Shown here in pieces: positions 16,016 to 25,327 of a stretch of 64,000 nt of DNA (its first letter is position 1; each line of letters opens with the position of its first letter). Origin of the DNA: Pseudoxanthomonas gei (GTDB taxonomy: Bacteria > Pseudomonadota > Gammaproteobacteria > Xanthomonadales > Xanthomonadaceae); the NCBI RefSeq assembly GCF_010119615.1, contig NZ_QOVG01000002.1, positions 372,001 to 436,000 on the forward strand. The letters run 5' to 3'. The position numbers and the translations under genes were made by a program. The notes beneath the pieces are model-generated. The model did no database searches. It worked only from the letters and a program-made list of their open reading frames with translations, and was not told the origin of the DNA.

Positions 16016-18613
16016 ATGAAGCCAGTCCACCATTCACCTGCGGCTGCACCGCGTCTTCGTCTGCGGCGGGCAGCGCTTTTCCATGTGCTTGCCATGGTGA
16101 TTGGCGGGGTGGCCTCGGCCGCAGCCGCAGCCCAGCAGCCTGAGTCGGATCGCGTACCCGGCAATGAGACGGCGCGCGCGCATCCGGAGTTGTGGCCGGC
16201 GTTGCAATCCCCATTGGCGCCTGACCCGGCACTTGAACGGCGTGTGCGGCAGTTGTTGTCCAGAATGACCGTGGAAGAAAAAGTGGGCCAGGTGGTGCAG
16301 GGCGACATCGCCAGCGTGACCCCGGACGACGTACGCAAATACCGGCTCGGCTCGGTGCTGGCGGGCGGCAATTCCGATCCGGGCAACGACTATCGCGCCA
16401 CCGCTGCGCAATGGGTCGCGTTGGCTGACGCTTATTACGACGCGTCCATGGACATTGGTGGTGGCCACAACGCCATACCGTTGCTGTTCGGCATCGATGC
16501 GGTGCACGGCCACAACAACCTGGTGGGGGCAACGCTGTTCCCCCACAACATCGGGCTGGGTGCGGCGCGGGATCCTGAACTGCTGCGCGAGATCGCAGCC
16601 GCCACTGCGGTCGAGCTTCGCGCCACCGGCCTGGACTGGACCTTTGCACCGACGCTGGCGGTTCCGCGCGACGATCGCTGGGGGCGCACCTATGAAGGCT
16701 ATTCGGAGCATCCCGAGATCGTGGCGCTGTATGCGGAGCCGCTGGTCGAAGGCCTGCAGGGCAAGGCCAACAGCCGGTCGTTCCTGTCGCCCGAGCACGT
16801 GATCGCCACGGCCAAGCACTTCCTGGGGGACGGCGGCACGTACGAGGGCCGAGACCAGGGCGATGCAAGAATCAGCGAGCAGGAATTGCGCGACATGCAG
16901 GGCGCCGGCTATCCGCCCGCGCTGAAGGCCGGCGTGCAGGCGGTCATGGCGTCGTTCTCAAGCTGGAACGGCACGCGGATGCACGGCAACGAAAGCCTGC
17001 TGACGGAAGTGCTTAAAAAGCGCATGGGGTTTGACGGATTCGTGGTCGGCGACTGGAATGCGCAAGGCCAGATTCCGGGCTGCACCAATACCGACTGTCC
17101 CGCTGCGGTCAATGCCGGCGTGGACATGATGATGACGCCTGATACCTGGAAGGGCTATTACGAAACCACGCTCAAGCATGTGCAATCGGGGCGCATTTCG
17201 ATGCAGCGCCTGGATGATGCGGTGACCCGCATCCTCCGGGTGAAAATGCGGGCCGGCCTGTTTGAAGCCGGACGACCCTCGCGACGTCCACTTGCCGGAA
17301 ACGCAGCCCTGCTGGGCGACCCCAAGCACCGTGCCCTGGCACGGCGCGCGGTGCGCGAATCACTGGTATTGCTGAAGAACCAGGGAGGGATCCTGCCGCT
17401 CGATCCCAAGGCCAGCGTACTGGTCGCCGGCGATGGCGCCGATGACATCGGCAAGCAATCCGGTGGCTGGACCCTGACCTGGCAAGGCACTGGCCTGAAG
17501 GCGTCCGATTTCCCCAGGGCGCAATCGATCTGGTCCGGCATTGCCGAACAGGTGAGGGCTGCAGGCGGCAAGGCCACGCTGTCGGTGGACGGAAAATATT
17601 CGGCCAGGCCCGATGTGGCCGTGGTGGTGTTTGGCGAAGATCCCTATGCCGAATTCCAGGGCGACATCAAGTCGGTTGCCTACAAGCCGAATAACACGGC
17701 CGACCTGGAACTCATCAAACGCCTGAAACAGGAAGGGATTCCGGTCGTGGCCGTGTTCCTGTCGGGTCGTCCGCTGTGGGTGAACCGGGAAATCAATGCG
17801 TCCGATGCCTTCGTCGCGGCCTGGCTGCCAGGCTCGGAAGGCGGCGGCGTGGCCGATGTGCTGCTGCGCGACCGCCAAGGTAAGGTGGCCCACGATTTCA
17901 CCGGCAAGCTGTCCTACTCGTGGCCGCGCAGTGCGGCGCAGTCTCCTGTCAACGCGGGGCAAGGGGGCACTCCGCCACAGTTCGCCTACGGTTATGGCCT
18001 CAAGTACGGCCAGGATGGAAACCTTGCGGCATTGGACGAAGATCCCGGACTGGATCTCAGTGCGCTGCAGAGCGCGCGCTACTTCGAGAAGGGCGGAGTA
18101 GCCAAGGGCTGGCGCCTGCGCCTGGACCACGCCGGCGCGCCGGTCTATGTGGAGCGCGCGGGCGATACGCATGATGCCGGCATCACCGTGGTGGCCGTCG
18201 ACCACAAGGCCCAGGAAGACGCCTGGCGGTATGCATGGAAGGCGCCGGGCATTTCCAGCATCGCCTTCGTCGCGCCGGAACCGCTGGACCTCAGCCGTGA
18301 AACCAATGGCGACGTGTTGCTGGTGATGACCATGCGTATTGAAGCCACGCCAGCGGCCGACACCGCACTGTTCGTCGAATGCGGCGACAAATGCGCTGGA
18401 CGGGTGGCGGTTGGCGCGCAACTGGCGAAGTTGCCTGCCAACCAGTGGATGAGCGTGGCGCTGCCGTTGAAGTGCTTCGCCAGCGCCGGTGCCAATATGG
18501 CCAGCCTCACGGTGCCGGCAGGCATCGAATCGCTGCAGGGAAACCAGTTGGCAATCAGTGAGGTCGGCTATGGAACGGTGTCGGACCATGTGCTTGCGTG
18601 CGAGGCGCCCTGA
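16016..18613 (+). CDS. GH3 family beta-glucosidase/beta-xylosidase, exported
   Basis: Glycoside hydrolase family 3 enzyme of 865 residues with an N-terminal signal-like hydrophobic segment ending in an Ala-rich cleavage region (about residue 40). The catalytic (beta/alpha)8 domain shows LFGIDAVHGHNN, AKHFLGDGGTYEGRDQG and the nucleophile Asp in FVVGDWNAQGQ. The second domain (LVLLKNQGGILPLD ... VVFGEDPYAE) follows, and a C-terminal beta-rich extension makes it longer than minimal GH3 enzymes. GH3 enzymes remove terminal glucose or xylose; in this locus action on xylan- or glucan-derived oligosaccharides is likely but specificity cannot be read from sequence. Confidence 0.92.
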   Translation: MKPVHHSPAAAPRLRLRRAALFHVLAMVIGGVASAAAAAQQPESDRVPGNETARAHPELWPALQSPLAPDPALERRVRQLLSRMTVEEKVGQVVQGDIASVTPDDVRKYRLGSVLAGGNSDPGNDYRATAAQWVALADAYYDASMDIGGGHNAIPLLFGIDAVHGHNNLVGATLFPHNIGLGAARDPELLREIAAATAVELRATGLDWTFAPTLAVPRDDRWGRTYEGYSEHPEIVALYAEPLVEGLQGKANSRSFLSPEHVIATAKHFLGDGGTYEGRDQGDARISEQELRDMQGAGYPPALKAGVQAVMASFSSWNGTRMHGNESLLTEVLKKRMGFDGFVVGDWNAQGQIPGCTNTDCPAAVNAGVDMMMTPDTWKGYYETTLKHVQSGRISMQRLDDAVTRILRVKMRAGLFEAGRPSRRPLAGNAALLGDPKHRALARRAVRESLVLLKNQGGILPLDPKASVLVAGDGADDIGKQSGGWTLTWQGTGLKASDFPRAQSIWSGIAEQVRAAGGKATLSVDGKYSARPDVAVVVFGEDPYAEFQGDIKSVAYKPNNTADLELIKRLKQEGIPVVAVFLSGRPLWVNREINASDAFVAAWLPGSEGGGVADVLLRDRQGKVAHDFTGKLSYSWPRSAAQSPVNAGQGGTPPQFAYGYGLKYGQDGNLAALDEDPGLDLSALQSARYFEKGGVAKGWRLRLDHAGAPVYVERAGDTHDAGITVVAVDHKAQEDAWRYAWKAPGISSIAFVAPEPLDLSRETNGDVLLVMTMRIEATPAADTALFVECGDKCAGRVAVGAQLAKLPANQWMSVALPLKCFASAGANMASLTVPAGIESLQGNQLAISEVGYGTVSDHVLACEAP

Positions 18614-18847
18614 AATGCAGGCCGCCCCGGGGCACGGCCGGGCAGCATCGGGCAGCAACCCGACGCTTCTGCACGGGCGCAATCGATGCCATCCCCGGCG
18701 TCCCAAGCCAATGATCCAGAAAGGATTCTGCGATGCAGCACGATTTTTTCGGTGGCGGCCGGTAAAGTGCATATCCACCACAACCTGCCCGAGAAGCAAC
18801 TTGAAATCAGCTCTTCCCGCCATCCGGCCTTTTTTTTGCAACCCGAA

Positions 18848-18861
18848 TGGTAGCGCTAACT
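18848..18861. promoter_or_regulatory. XylR operator (xyl-box) of xylBA
   Basis: TGGTAGCGCTAACT matches the xyl-box at 13 of 14 positions. It is 25 nt before the xylB start and 11 nt before the GGAGGA ribosome-binding site, so bound repressor would sit over the promoter or transcription start. Confidence 0.85.
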
Positions 18862-18886
18862 CTTTTTGTGTTGGAGGATGTTTTCG

Positions 18887-20380
18887 ATGACCCTCACCGC
18901 CGGCATCGACGCAGGAACGCAAAGCGTGAAGGTCGTGGTGTACGACGACCAGGCCCGTCGCGTCGTTGCTGCCGCCAGCGCGCCGCTGGAGTTGTCGAGC
19001 GGGGAAGATGGCAGCCGCGAACAGCATCCCGATGCCTGGGTGGCGGCAGTACGCAGCTGTTTCGGTGCGCTGGATGCGGAACTGCGCGGCAGGATCAAGG
19101 CCATCTCGGTCTCCGGCCAGCAGCATGGCTTCGTCGCCCTTGATGCGCAGGGCGAGGTGCTGGCCCCGGCCAAGCTCTGGTGCGACACCAGCAGCAGTGC
19201 CGAATGCGTGGAGATCATGGACGCGGTGGGCGGAGCGGAGCGCAGCATCGCACTGGCCGGCAATCCGATCCTGGCCGGTTACACCGCCTCCAAGTTGCCC
19301 TGGACGCGCAAGCATCGCCCCGACGTGTATCAGCGGCTGGCAACGATCCTGCTGCCGCACGACTACCTGAATTTCTGGCTCACCGGTCGGGCGTTCTGCG
19401 AACACGGCGACGCTTCGGGAACCGGCTGGATGGACGTGCGCACGCGGCAGTGGTCTGCGGAAATGCTGCACGCCATCGACGCCGAACGCGACCTGACCCC
19501 GTGCCTGCCGCCCTTGGTGGCCAGCGACCGCGTCTTCCAATTGCAGCCTGGGCGCGCCGACGAGCTCGGCCTGGCGCGCGAGGTCATCGTGGCGGTGGGT
19601 GGCGGCGACAACATGATGGCGGCCATCGGCACCGGTTGCGTAGTGCCCGGCAGGCTGGCGATGAGCCTGGGCACCTCCGGCACGCTGTTTGCGTATTCGG
19701 ATGCCGCCATGGTCGATCCCGACGGTAGCTGGGCGGCCTTCTGTTCGTCCACCGGCGGCTGGCTGCCGCTGATCTGCACCATGAATTGCACGGTTGCCAC
19801 CGAGACCATTGCCAGGCTATTCGGTTTCAGCACGCGCGACGGCGACGTGCATATCGAGTCCACCACGCCGGGCGCCGGTGGCCTGACCCTGCTGCCGTTC
19901 CTCAATGGCGAACGCACTCCCGACCTGCCGCTCGCCAAGGGCGTACTGACTGGCATGGGTACGCACAACGCCAGCGCCGCCCATTTCTACCGCGCCGCGA
20001 TGGAGGGTGCGACCTTCACCCTGAAGCACGGCTACGACGCCTTCCTGGCGGCGGGCATGCAGTTCGATCGCATCGTACTGACCGGAGGCGGCGCCACCAG
20101 CGCCGCATGGCGCCAGATGGTGGCCGATGTATTCGACCTGCCGGTGGAAGTACCGCGTGAAGCCGAGGGCGCCGCATTCGGCGCCGCGTTGCAGGCCTTG
20201 TGGGCTTGCTCGCTCGCGCAGGGCGCCGATCTTTCCCTGGCCGAACTGGTCGATGCGCACGTCGGCATAGATGCCGCGCTTGCCTGTACGCCGGAACCGT
20301 CGCGCGTGGCCGCCTATCGCGAGCCCTACCGCAGATTCCTGGAACACCTTGTCGCCGTCAGGCAGCTCTACACGGCGTGA
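18887..20380 (+). CDS. xylB: Xylulokinase
   Basis: FGGY-family sugar kinase of 497 residues phosphorylating D-xylulose to D-xylulose 5-phosphate. The N-terminal ATPase signature [15 protein letters not shown], the [14 protein letters not shown] motif characteristic of xylulokinases, and the C-terminal [18 protein letters not shown] nucleotide-binding loop are present. The ATG at 18887 is preceded by GGAGGA at 18873; an upstream TTG at 18866 is rejected because it includes that site. xylA follows 40 nt downstream and a xyl-box lies just upstream. Confidence 0.95.
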   Translation: MTLTAGIDAGTQSVKVVVYDDQARRVVAAASAPLELSSGEDGSREQHPDAWVAAVRSCFGALDAELRGRIKAISVSGQQHGFVALDAQGEVLAPAKLWCDTSSSAECVEIMDAVGGAERSIALAGNPILAGYTASKLPWTRKHRPDVYQRLATILLPHDYLNFWLTGRAFCEHGDASGTGWMDVRTRQWSAEMLHAIDAERDLTPCLPPLVASDRVFQLQPGRADELGLAREVIVAVGGGDNMMAAIGTGCVVPGRLAMSLGTSGTLFAYSDAAMVDPDGSWAAFCSSTGGWLPLICTMNCTVATETIARLFGFSTRDGDVHIESTTPGAGGLTLLPFLNGERTPDLPLAKGVLTGMGTHNASAAHFYRAAMEGATFTLKHGYDAFLAAGMQFDRIVLTGGGATSAAWRQMVADVFDLPVEVPREAEGAAFGAALQALWACSLAQGADLSLAELVDAHVGIDAALACTPEPSRVAAYREPYRRFLEHLVAVRQLYTA

Positions 20381-20420
20381 CAAGCCCTCCCACTTGCAAA
20401 TACCACCGTTAGGAACCGTC

Positions 20421-21755
20421 ATGAACACTCAATTCTTCATAGGCGCACGGGAATACTTCCCCGGCATAGGCAGCATCCCGTTCGAGGGAAGCGGTTCGGA
20501 CAATCCGCTCGCATTCAAGGTCTACGAGCCTGGCAGGATGATCGGCGGAAAGACCATGGCCGAGCACCTGCGCTTCGCGGTCTGCTACTGGCATACCTTC
20601 ACCAATGCCGGCCATGATCCCTTCGGGCCGGGTACGCGCCGTTTCCCCTGGGAAGCCGGCTCGCCAATGGCCACCGCCGAGGCCAAGGTCGACGCGGCCT
20701 TCGAATTCTTCACCAAGCTGGGCGTGCCCTACTGGTGCTTCCACGACGTCGACCTGGCGCCGGACGCCGAGGACATCGGTGAGTACGAGAAGAACCTCAA
20801 GCACATGGTCGCGCTGGCCAAGGAGCGCCAGGCCGCCACCGGCATGAAATTGCTGTGGGGCACGGCCAACCTGTTCTCGCACCCGCGCTACATGAATGGT
20901 GCATCGACCAATCCGGATTTCGCCGTGGTGGCGCGCGCCGCGGTGCAGGTCAAGGCGGCGCTGGATGCCACCGTTGAACTGGGCGGCGAGCACTACGTGT
21001 TCTGGGGCGGCCGCGAAGGCTATGCCACGCTGGCCAACACCCAGATGAAACGCGAACTCGAGCACTTCGCGCGCTTCCTGACCATGGCGCGCGACTACGG
21101 GCGCAGCATCGGCCTGAAGGGCAATTTCCTGATCGAGCCCAAGCCGATGGAGCCGATGAAGCACCAGTACGATTTCGACAGCGCCACCGTGTCAGGTTTC
21201 CTGCAGCAGCATGGGCTGGACAAGGACTTCAAGCTCAATATCGAGGCCAACCACGCCACCCTGTCGGGCCACACCTTCGAACACGATCTGCAGGTGGCCT
21301 CCGATCATGGCCTGCTGGGCAGCATCGATGCCAACCGCGGCAATGCGCAGAACGGCTGGGATACCGACCAGTTCCCGACCGACCTTTACGACACGGTGGC
21401 CGCCATGCTGGTAGTGCTGCGCCAGGGCGGCCTGGAAGGCGGCCTGAACTTCGACGCCAAGGCGCGTCGCGAGTCCACCGACATGGAGGATCTTTTCATC
21501 GCCCATATCGGCGGCATGGATAGCTTCGCGCGCGGTCTTGAAGTCGCGCATGCGCTCTTGAACGATTCGCCGTGGGAGCAGTGGCGAAGCGCGCGCTATG
21601 CCAGTTTCGACAGCGGCGCGGGCCGGGATTTCGAACAGGGCCGGCTGTCCCTGGCCGACCTGCACGCGCTGGCGCTGGGGCAGGACGAACCACGCCAGAT
21701 CAGCGGCAAGCAGGAGCGTTACGAGAACCTGCTCAACCAGTATCTGCTGCGCTGA
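20421..21755 (+). CDS. xylA: Xylose isomerase
   Basis: Class II xylose isomerase of 444 residues converting D-xylose to D-xylulose in the cytoplasm. Conserved active-site stretches are visible: [19 protein letters not shown]-type [11 protein letters not shown] with the catalytic His, [10 protein letters not shown], and the metal ligands in [27 protein letters not shown] and GSIDANRG. The ATG at 20421 follows AGGAA; the longer frame from 20271 overlaps xylB. It forms an operon with xylB and is followed by an 11-bp hairpin. Confidence 0.96.
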   Translation: MNTQFFIGAREYFPGIGSIPFEGSGSDNPLAFKVYEPGRMIGGKTMAEHLRFAVCYWHTFTNAGHDPFGPGTRRFPWEAGSPMATAEAKVDAAFEFFTKLGVPYWCFHDVDLAPDAEDIGEYEKNLKHMVALAKERQAATGMKLLWGTANLFSHPRYMNGASTNPDFAVVARAAVQVKAALDATVELGGEHYVFWGGREGYATLANTQMKRELEHFARFLTMARDYGRSIGLKGNFLIEPKPMEPMKHQYDFDSATVSGFLQQHGLDKDFKLNIEANHATLSGHTFEHDLQVASDHGLLGSIDANRGNAQNGWDTDQFPTDLYDTVAAMLVVLRQGGLEGGLNFDAKARRESTDMEDLFIAHIGGMDSFARGLEVAHALLNDSPWEQWRSARYASFDSGAGRDFEQGRLSLADLHALALGQDEPRQISGKQERYENLLNQYLLR

Positions 21756-21768
21756 TCCCGGTGCCGAT

Positions 21769-21794
21769 GCAGGAACGCCATCGGGCGTTCCTGC
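21769..21794 (+). terminator. Hairpin after xylA, probable terminator
   Basis: GCAGGAACGCC (21769-21779), loop ATCG, GGCGTTCCTGC (21784-21794): a perfect 11-bp stem 13 nt after the xylA stop. There is no T tract, so it may act as an mRNA-stabilising end or a weak terminator between xylA and the converging xylR. Confidence 0.55.
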
Positions 21795-21879
21795 AGTCGC
21801 CGAAGGCCCCGCGGCAACCCGTCTGCATGTGATGACCTATTCCAGCAGGCCAGGATGACGGGGAAAGCGGCGCGCGAGC

Positions 21880-22986
21880 TCAGCCCTTATTCGCCCGCTT
21901 GCGCTTGGCAAGCGGTGCCACCGAATCACGAATGACCAGCTGATAGGGAGTCACATGGTCCACCACCATGCGCACACTGCGATCCTTGCGCCGGATGTTG
22001 CGCATCAGGATGTCGATGGCGGAGTCGGCCATGTCGGAGATGGGCTGGTGGATGGTGGTCAGTTCGGGCCACACCGTGGTCGCGGCAAAAGTGTCGTCGA
22101 ACCCGACTACCGACAGGTCGCGCGGTACATCGAGGCCCTTGCGGTGTGCGACCGAGATGACGGCAGAGGCCATGTCATCGTTGCTGGCGAAAATGGCGGT
22201 GGGCGCGAGCCGGTGCGCCAGCATTTTTTCACTGGCCTCCAGGCCGGACCGGTAGGTGTAGTAACCCTGCTCGACCAGGCTTTCGTCATGGGTGATCCCC
22301 GCCTCGGACAGGGCGGCCTGGAAGCCTTCGTAGCGGTGCGCACTGGCGGTCTGGTTGGGGTGGCCCTTGATATAGCCGATGCGGCTATGGCCCTGGGCGA
22401 TCAGGTGGGCGGTGATTTCCTTGCTGGCGCGGAAGTCATCAATCCGCACGCACGAGATCTCGTTGCTGAAACGGCCCGACGCGATCGCCACGACGGGCAC
22501 GCCGGCACTCACGAATTCCTTGATCACCGCCTTGGACTCGCAAAGCGGCGGCGGCAGGATCACGCCCGCGACCGTCTTGGCGAGCACGCGTGCCGCATTG
22601 CGCTGCTCGTCGGCGCCAAGATTGTCCCAGGTGTCGATGACCAGCTGGGCCGCGGTGCGGGCCGCGCCACTCAAGGCGCCTACCAGCAGTTCGCGAAGGT
22701 AGGCCGAGCTGGGGTTGGTGTAGATCAAGGCAATGCGGGTGTGTTGCGCAGTGGCCAGCGAGCTGGCTGCAAGGTTTGGGGTATAGCCCAGCTCCTGCAC
22801 GGCGCGCATGACGTTCTCGCGCGTGGAATCACGCACCTTGCCCTGGCTGTTCACCACGCGCGACACCGTCATCGGCGATACGCCAGCGAGCAGGGCCACT
22901 TCATCGATGGTGACGGCGCGTCCCTTCCGGCGTATCGATTTCCTGGGTTTTTCCAACGCTCCCACCTTTGCTCTGCTGCCGGCCAT
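21880..22986 (-). CDS. xylR: LacI-family repressor XylR of the xylan regulon
   Basis: Transcriptional regulator of 368 residues. The LacI helix-turn-helix lies at residues 25-46 (VTIDEVALLAGVSPMTVSRVVN) with the hinge region LGYTPNLAASSLA, followed by a periplasmic-binding-protein-like sugar domain (IFASNDDMASAVISVA, LSVVGFDDTFAATTVWPELT). The N-terminus is about 20 basic residues longer than usual. The xyl-box at 23071 lies 85 nt upstream of its start and in front of the divergent agu67A operon, so autoregulation is likely. Effector is inferred to be xylose, a xylo-oligosaccharide or a glucuronate derivative; the sequence does not decide which. Confidence 0.9.
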   Translation of the reverse strand: MAGSRAKVGALEKPRKSIRRKGRAVTIDEVALLAGVSPMTVSRVVNSQGKVRDSTRENVMRAVQELGYTPNLAASSLATAQHTRIALIYTNPSSAYLRELLVGALSGAARTAAQLVIDTWDNLGADEQRNAARVLAKTVAGVILPPPLCESKAVIKEFVSAGVPVVAIASGRFSNEISCVRIDDFRASKEITAHLIAQGHSRIGYIKGHPNQTASAHRYEGFQAALSEAGITHDESLVEQGYYTYRSGLEASEKMLAHRLAPTAIFASNDDMASAVISVAHRKGLDVPRDLSVVGFDDTFAATTVWPELTTIHQPISDMADSAIDILMRNIRRKDRSVRMVVDHVTPYQLVIRDSVAPLAKRKRANKG

Positions 22987-23070
22987 GCACGCACCGCGCG
23001 AGCGATCCGTGCATGACGCATGTAACCCGCCTCAACCGGAGTCAGGGGCCTGGCATGATGACTGCGTCGA

Positions 23071-23084
23071 TGGTAACGCTAACA
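23071..23084. promoter_or_regulatory. XylR operator (xyl-box) between xylR and agu67A
   Basis: TGGTAACGCTAACA matches the xyl-box with one change (A for G at position 6). It lies in the divergent region between xylR and the alpha-glucuronidase operon and could control both. Confidence 0.8.
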
Positions 23085-23144
23085 AGCCCATGCGGCGAGC
23101 GTGCCGGGCGCTGCAATGGGCGTGTCGCAGCCCGGGCTGGCCTA

Positions 23145-25327
23145 TTGTCCGACCCCAGCCCCGATCGCTTCTCCAGGCTGTTCGTGCTGCTGGCCTGGCT
23201 GTTCATGGCCATGTTCGCCACGCCGCGCGCACATGCAGAAGACGGTCATGAACTCTGGCTGCGCTATCGACCGTTGGCTGCCGCGGTTGCGAAGATCTAT
23301 CGATCCCAGGCCACGCAACTCATCGCCGCCCAGGACACGCCGATGCAGGCCGCAGCCCGGGCGGAATTGCAACGTGGCCTCGAGGGCTTGCTGGGGAAAG
23401 CACCGCCCGGCGTCGCTGGAATAAGCAGCGATGGCGCCATCATCATCGGCACGCCGCGTTCGTCCCCAGTTCTAGCGCGCCTTGGGCTGGACCTTGACGA
23501 CCTGGGTGGCGAGGGTTACCTGATTCGCAGCCTGCTCGTCGATGGCCGCAAAACCACAGTGATCGCGGCAAACGAAGACATAGGCACGCTTCATGGCGTT
23601 TTCCATCTGCTGCGGTTGCTGCAAACCGGTCAATCACTGGCGCACCTGGAACTGCGTGAATCGCCCCGGCTGAAATTGAGGTTGCTCGATCACTGGGACA
23701 ACCTGGATGGTTACGTGGAGCGCGGCTATGCAGGGTCCTCGATCTGGGACTGGGACACGCTGCCCGGTTACCTGGCGCCACGCTATATCGAGTACGCGCG
23801 CGCCAATGCCTCGCTGGGTATCAATGGCACGGTACTCAACAACGTAAACGCCAGCGCATTGAGCCTGAGTGCAGCCTACGTGGCCAAGGCGGCTGCGGTG
23901 GCGGGCGTTTTGCGCCCTTATGGGATCCGTGTGTTCCTCAGCGCGCGCTTCAGCGCGCCGATGGAGATCGGCGGCCTGGCCACGGCGGACCCACTGGATC
24001 CTGCAGTGCAGGCCTGGTGGCGAGCGAAGGCCGATGAAATCTATCGGGCCATTCCCGACTTTGGCGGCTTCCTGGTCAAGGCCAACTCGGAAGGGCAGCC
24101 CGGGCCCCAGGACTACCGCCGGTCGCACGCCGATGGGGCGAACCTGCTTGCCGACGCACTGGCGCCGCATGGTGGCACGGTGATGTGGCGGGCCTTCGTC
24201 TATTCCCATGAGCAGCCCGATGACCGCGCCAGACAGGCTTACGACGAATTCGTCCCGCTGGACGGCAAGTTCCGCGACAACGTGCTGGTGCAGGTCAAGA
24301 ATGGACCGGTCGACTTCCAGCCGCGCGAGCCGTTCCATCCCTTGTTCGGCGCGATGCCTGCAACGCCATGGTGATGGAATTCCAGATCACCAAGGAATAC
24401 CTGGGTTTCGCCACGCACCTGGTGTACCTGGGGCCGCTGTACGAGGAAGCCCTGCGGGCCGAAACCATGGCACGCGGCAAGGGGTCCACCGTGGCCAGGG
24501 TGATCGACGGATCACTGCATGGACACGCATTGAGCGGCATGGCCGGCGTCGCCAATATCGGTACCGACCGCAACTGGAGCGGCTCGCATTTCGACCAGGC
24601 CAACTGGTACGCGTTTGGCCGCTTGGCCTGGGATCCGGGTCTGTCCGCGCGCGACATCGCCACGGACTGGGTGAAGATGACCTTCTGCAACGACGATCGC
24701 TTCGTCGTGCCCGTGGTGGAAATGATGATGGGTTCGCGGCAGTCGGCGGTGGATTACATGACGCCGCTGGGCCTGCATCACCTGATGGGGCGCGGCCATC
24801 ACTATGGGCCGGCGCCGTGGCTTGCAGGCGGGCCACGCGCCGACTGGACCTCGGTTTACTACCATCGCGCCGACAAACACGGAATAGGTTTCGACCGTTC
24901 CCGCCACGGCAGCAATGCGGTCGCGCAGTATTTTCCGGCGGTGGCCCGCCAGTTCGACGACCTCCGGCGCGTGCCCGAGGATTACCTGCTGTGGTTCCAC
25001 CATGTCGACTGGGATTACAGGACCCGGTCGGGACGGATCCTGTGGGACGAGCTGGTGCACCGCTACACACGTGGCGTGGACTATGTGCGGACGATGCGTG
25101 GCACCTGGGAGGGCCTGGCGCCTTACGTGGACAGCGAGCGACAAGCGCAGGTGACCGCGCTACTTGTCATCCAGGAGCGCGAAGCGCAGTGGTGGCGTGA
25201 TGCCAGCATTGCCTATTTCCAGACCTTCTCGCAACGCAAGCTGCCTGCCGGTTATGCGCCGCCCGCCCATTCGCTCGCCTATTACAAGGCCCTGGAGTTT
25301 CCGGACGCACCAGGAGATGGGCGATGA
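23145..25327 (+). pseudogene. agu67A: GH67 alpha-glucuronidase, split by a frameshift
   Basis: This would encode an exported alpha-glucuronidase of about 727 residues releasing 4-O-methylglucuronate from xylo-oligosaccharides. The first frame has a signal peptide (RLFVLLAWLFMAMFATPRAHA), the family N-domain and the catalytic acids: Glu in VKANSEGQPG (codon 24090), Asp in PLDGKF (24261) and Glu in REPFHPLF (24327). It stops at TGA 24372-24374. The protein then continues in another frame from 24368 (VMEFQITKEYLGFATH...) through the whole helical C-terminal domain to 25327. One base appears missing near 24369: an extra base would read TPLVMEF. The start is uncertain; TTG 23145 and GTG 23184 both give a signal peptide, while ATG 23055 would place the operator inside the gene. 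The two frames overlap as ATGGTGATG, so two separate polypeptides are possible. Confidence 0.82.

Noticed and set aside
17360-19540. A 726-residue open frame on the minus strand
   Set aside because: Antisense to the GH3 and xylB genes and crosses the xylB operator; composition is typical of a shadow frame.
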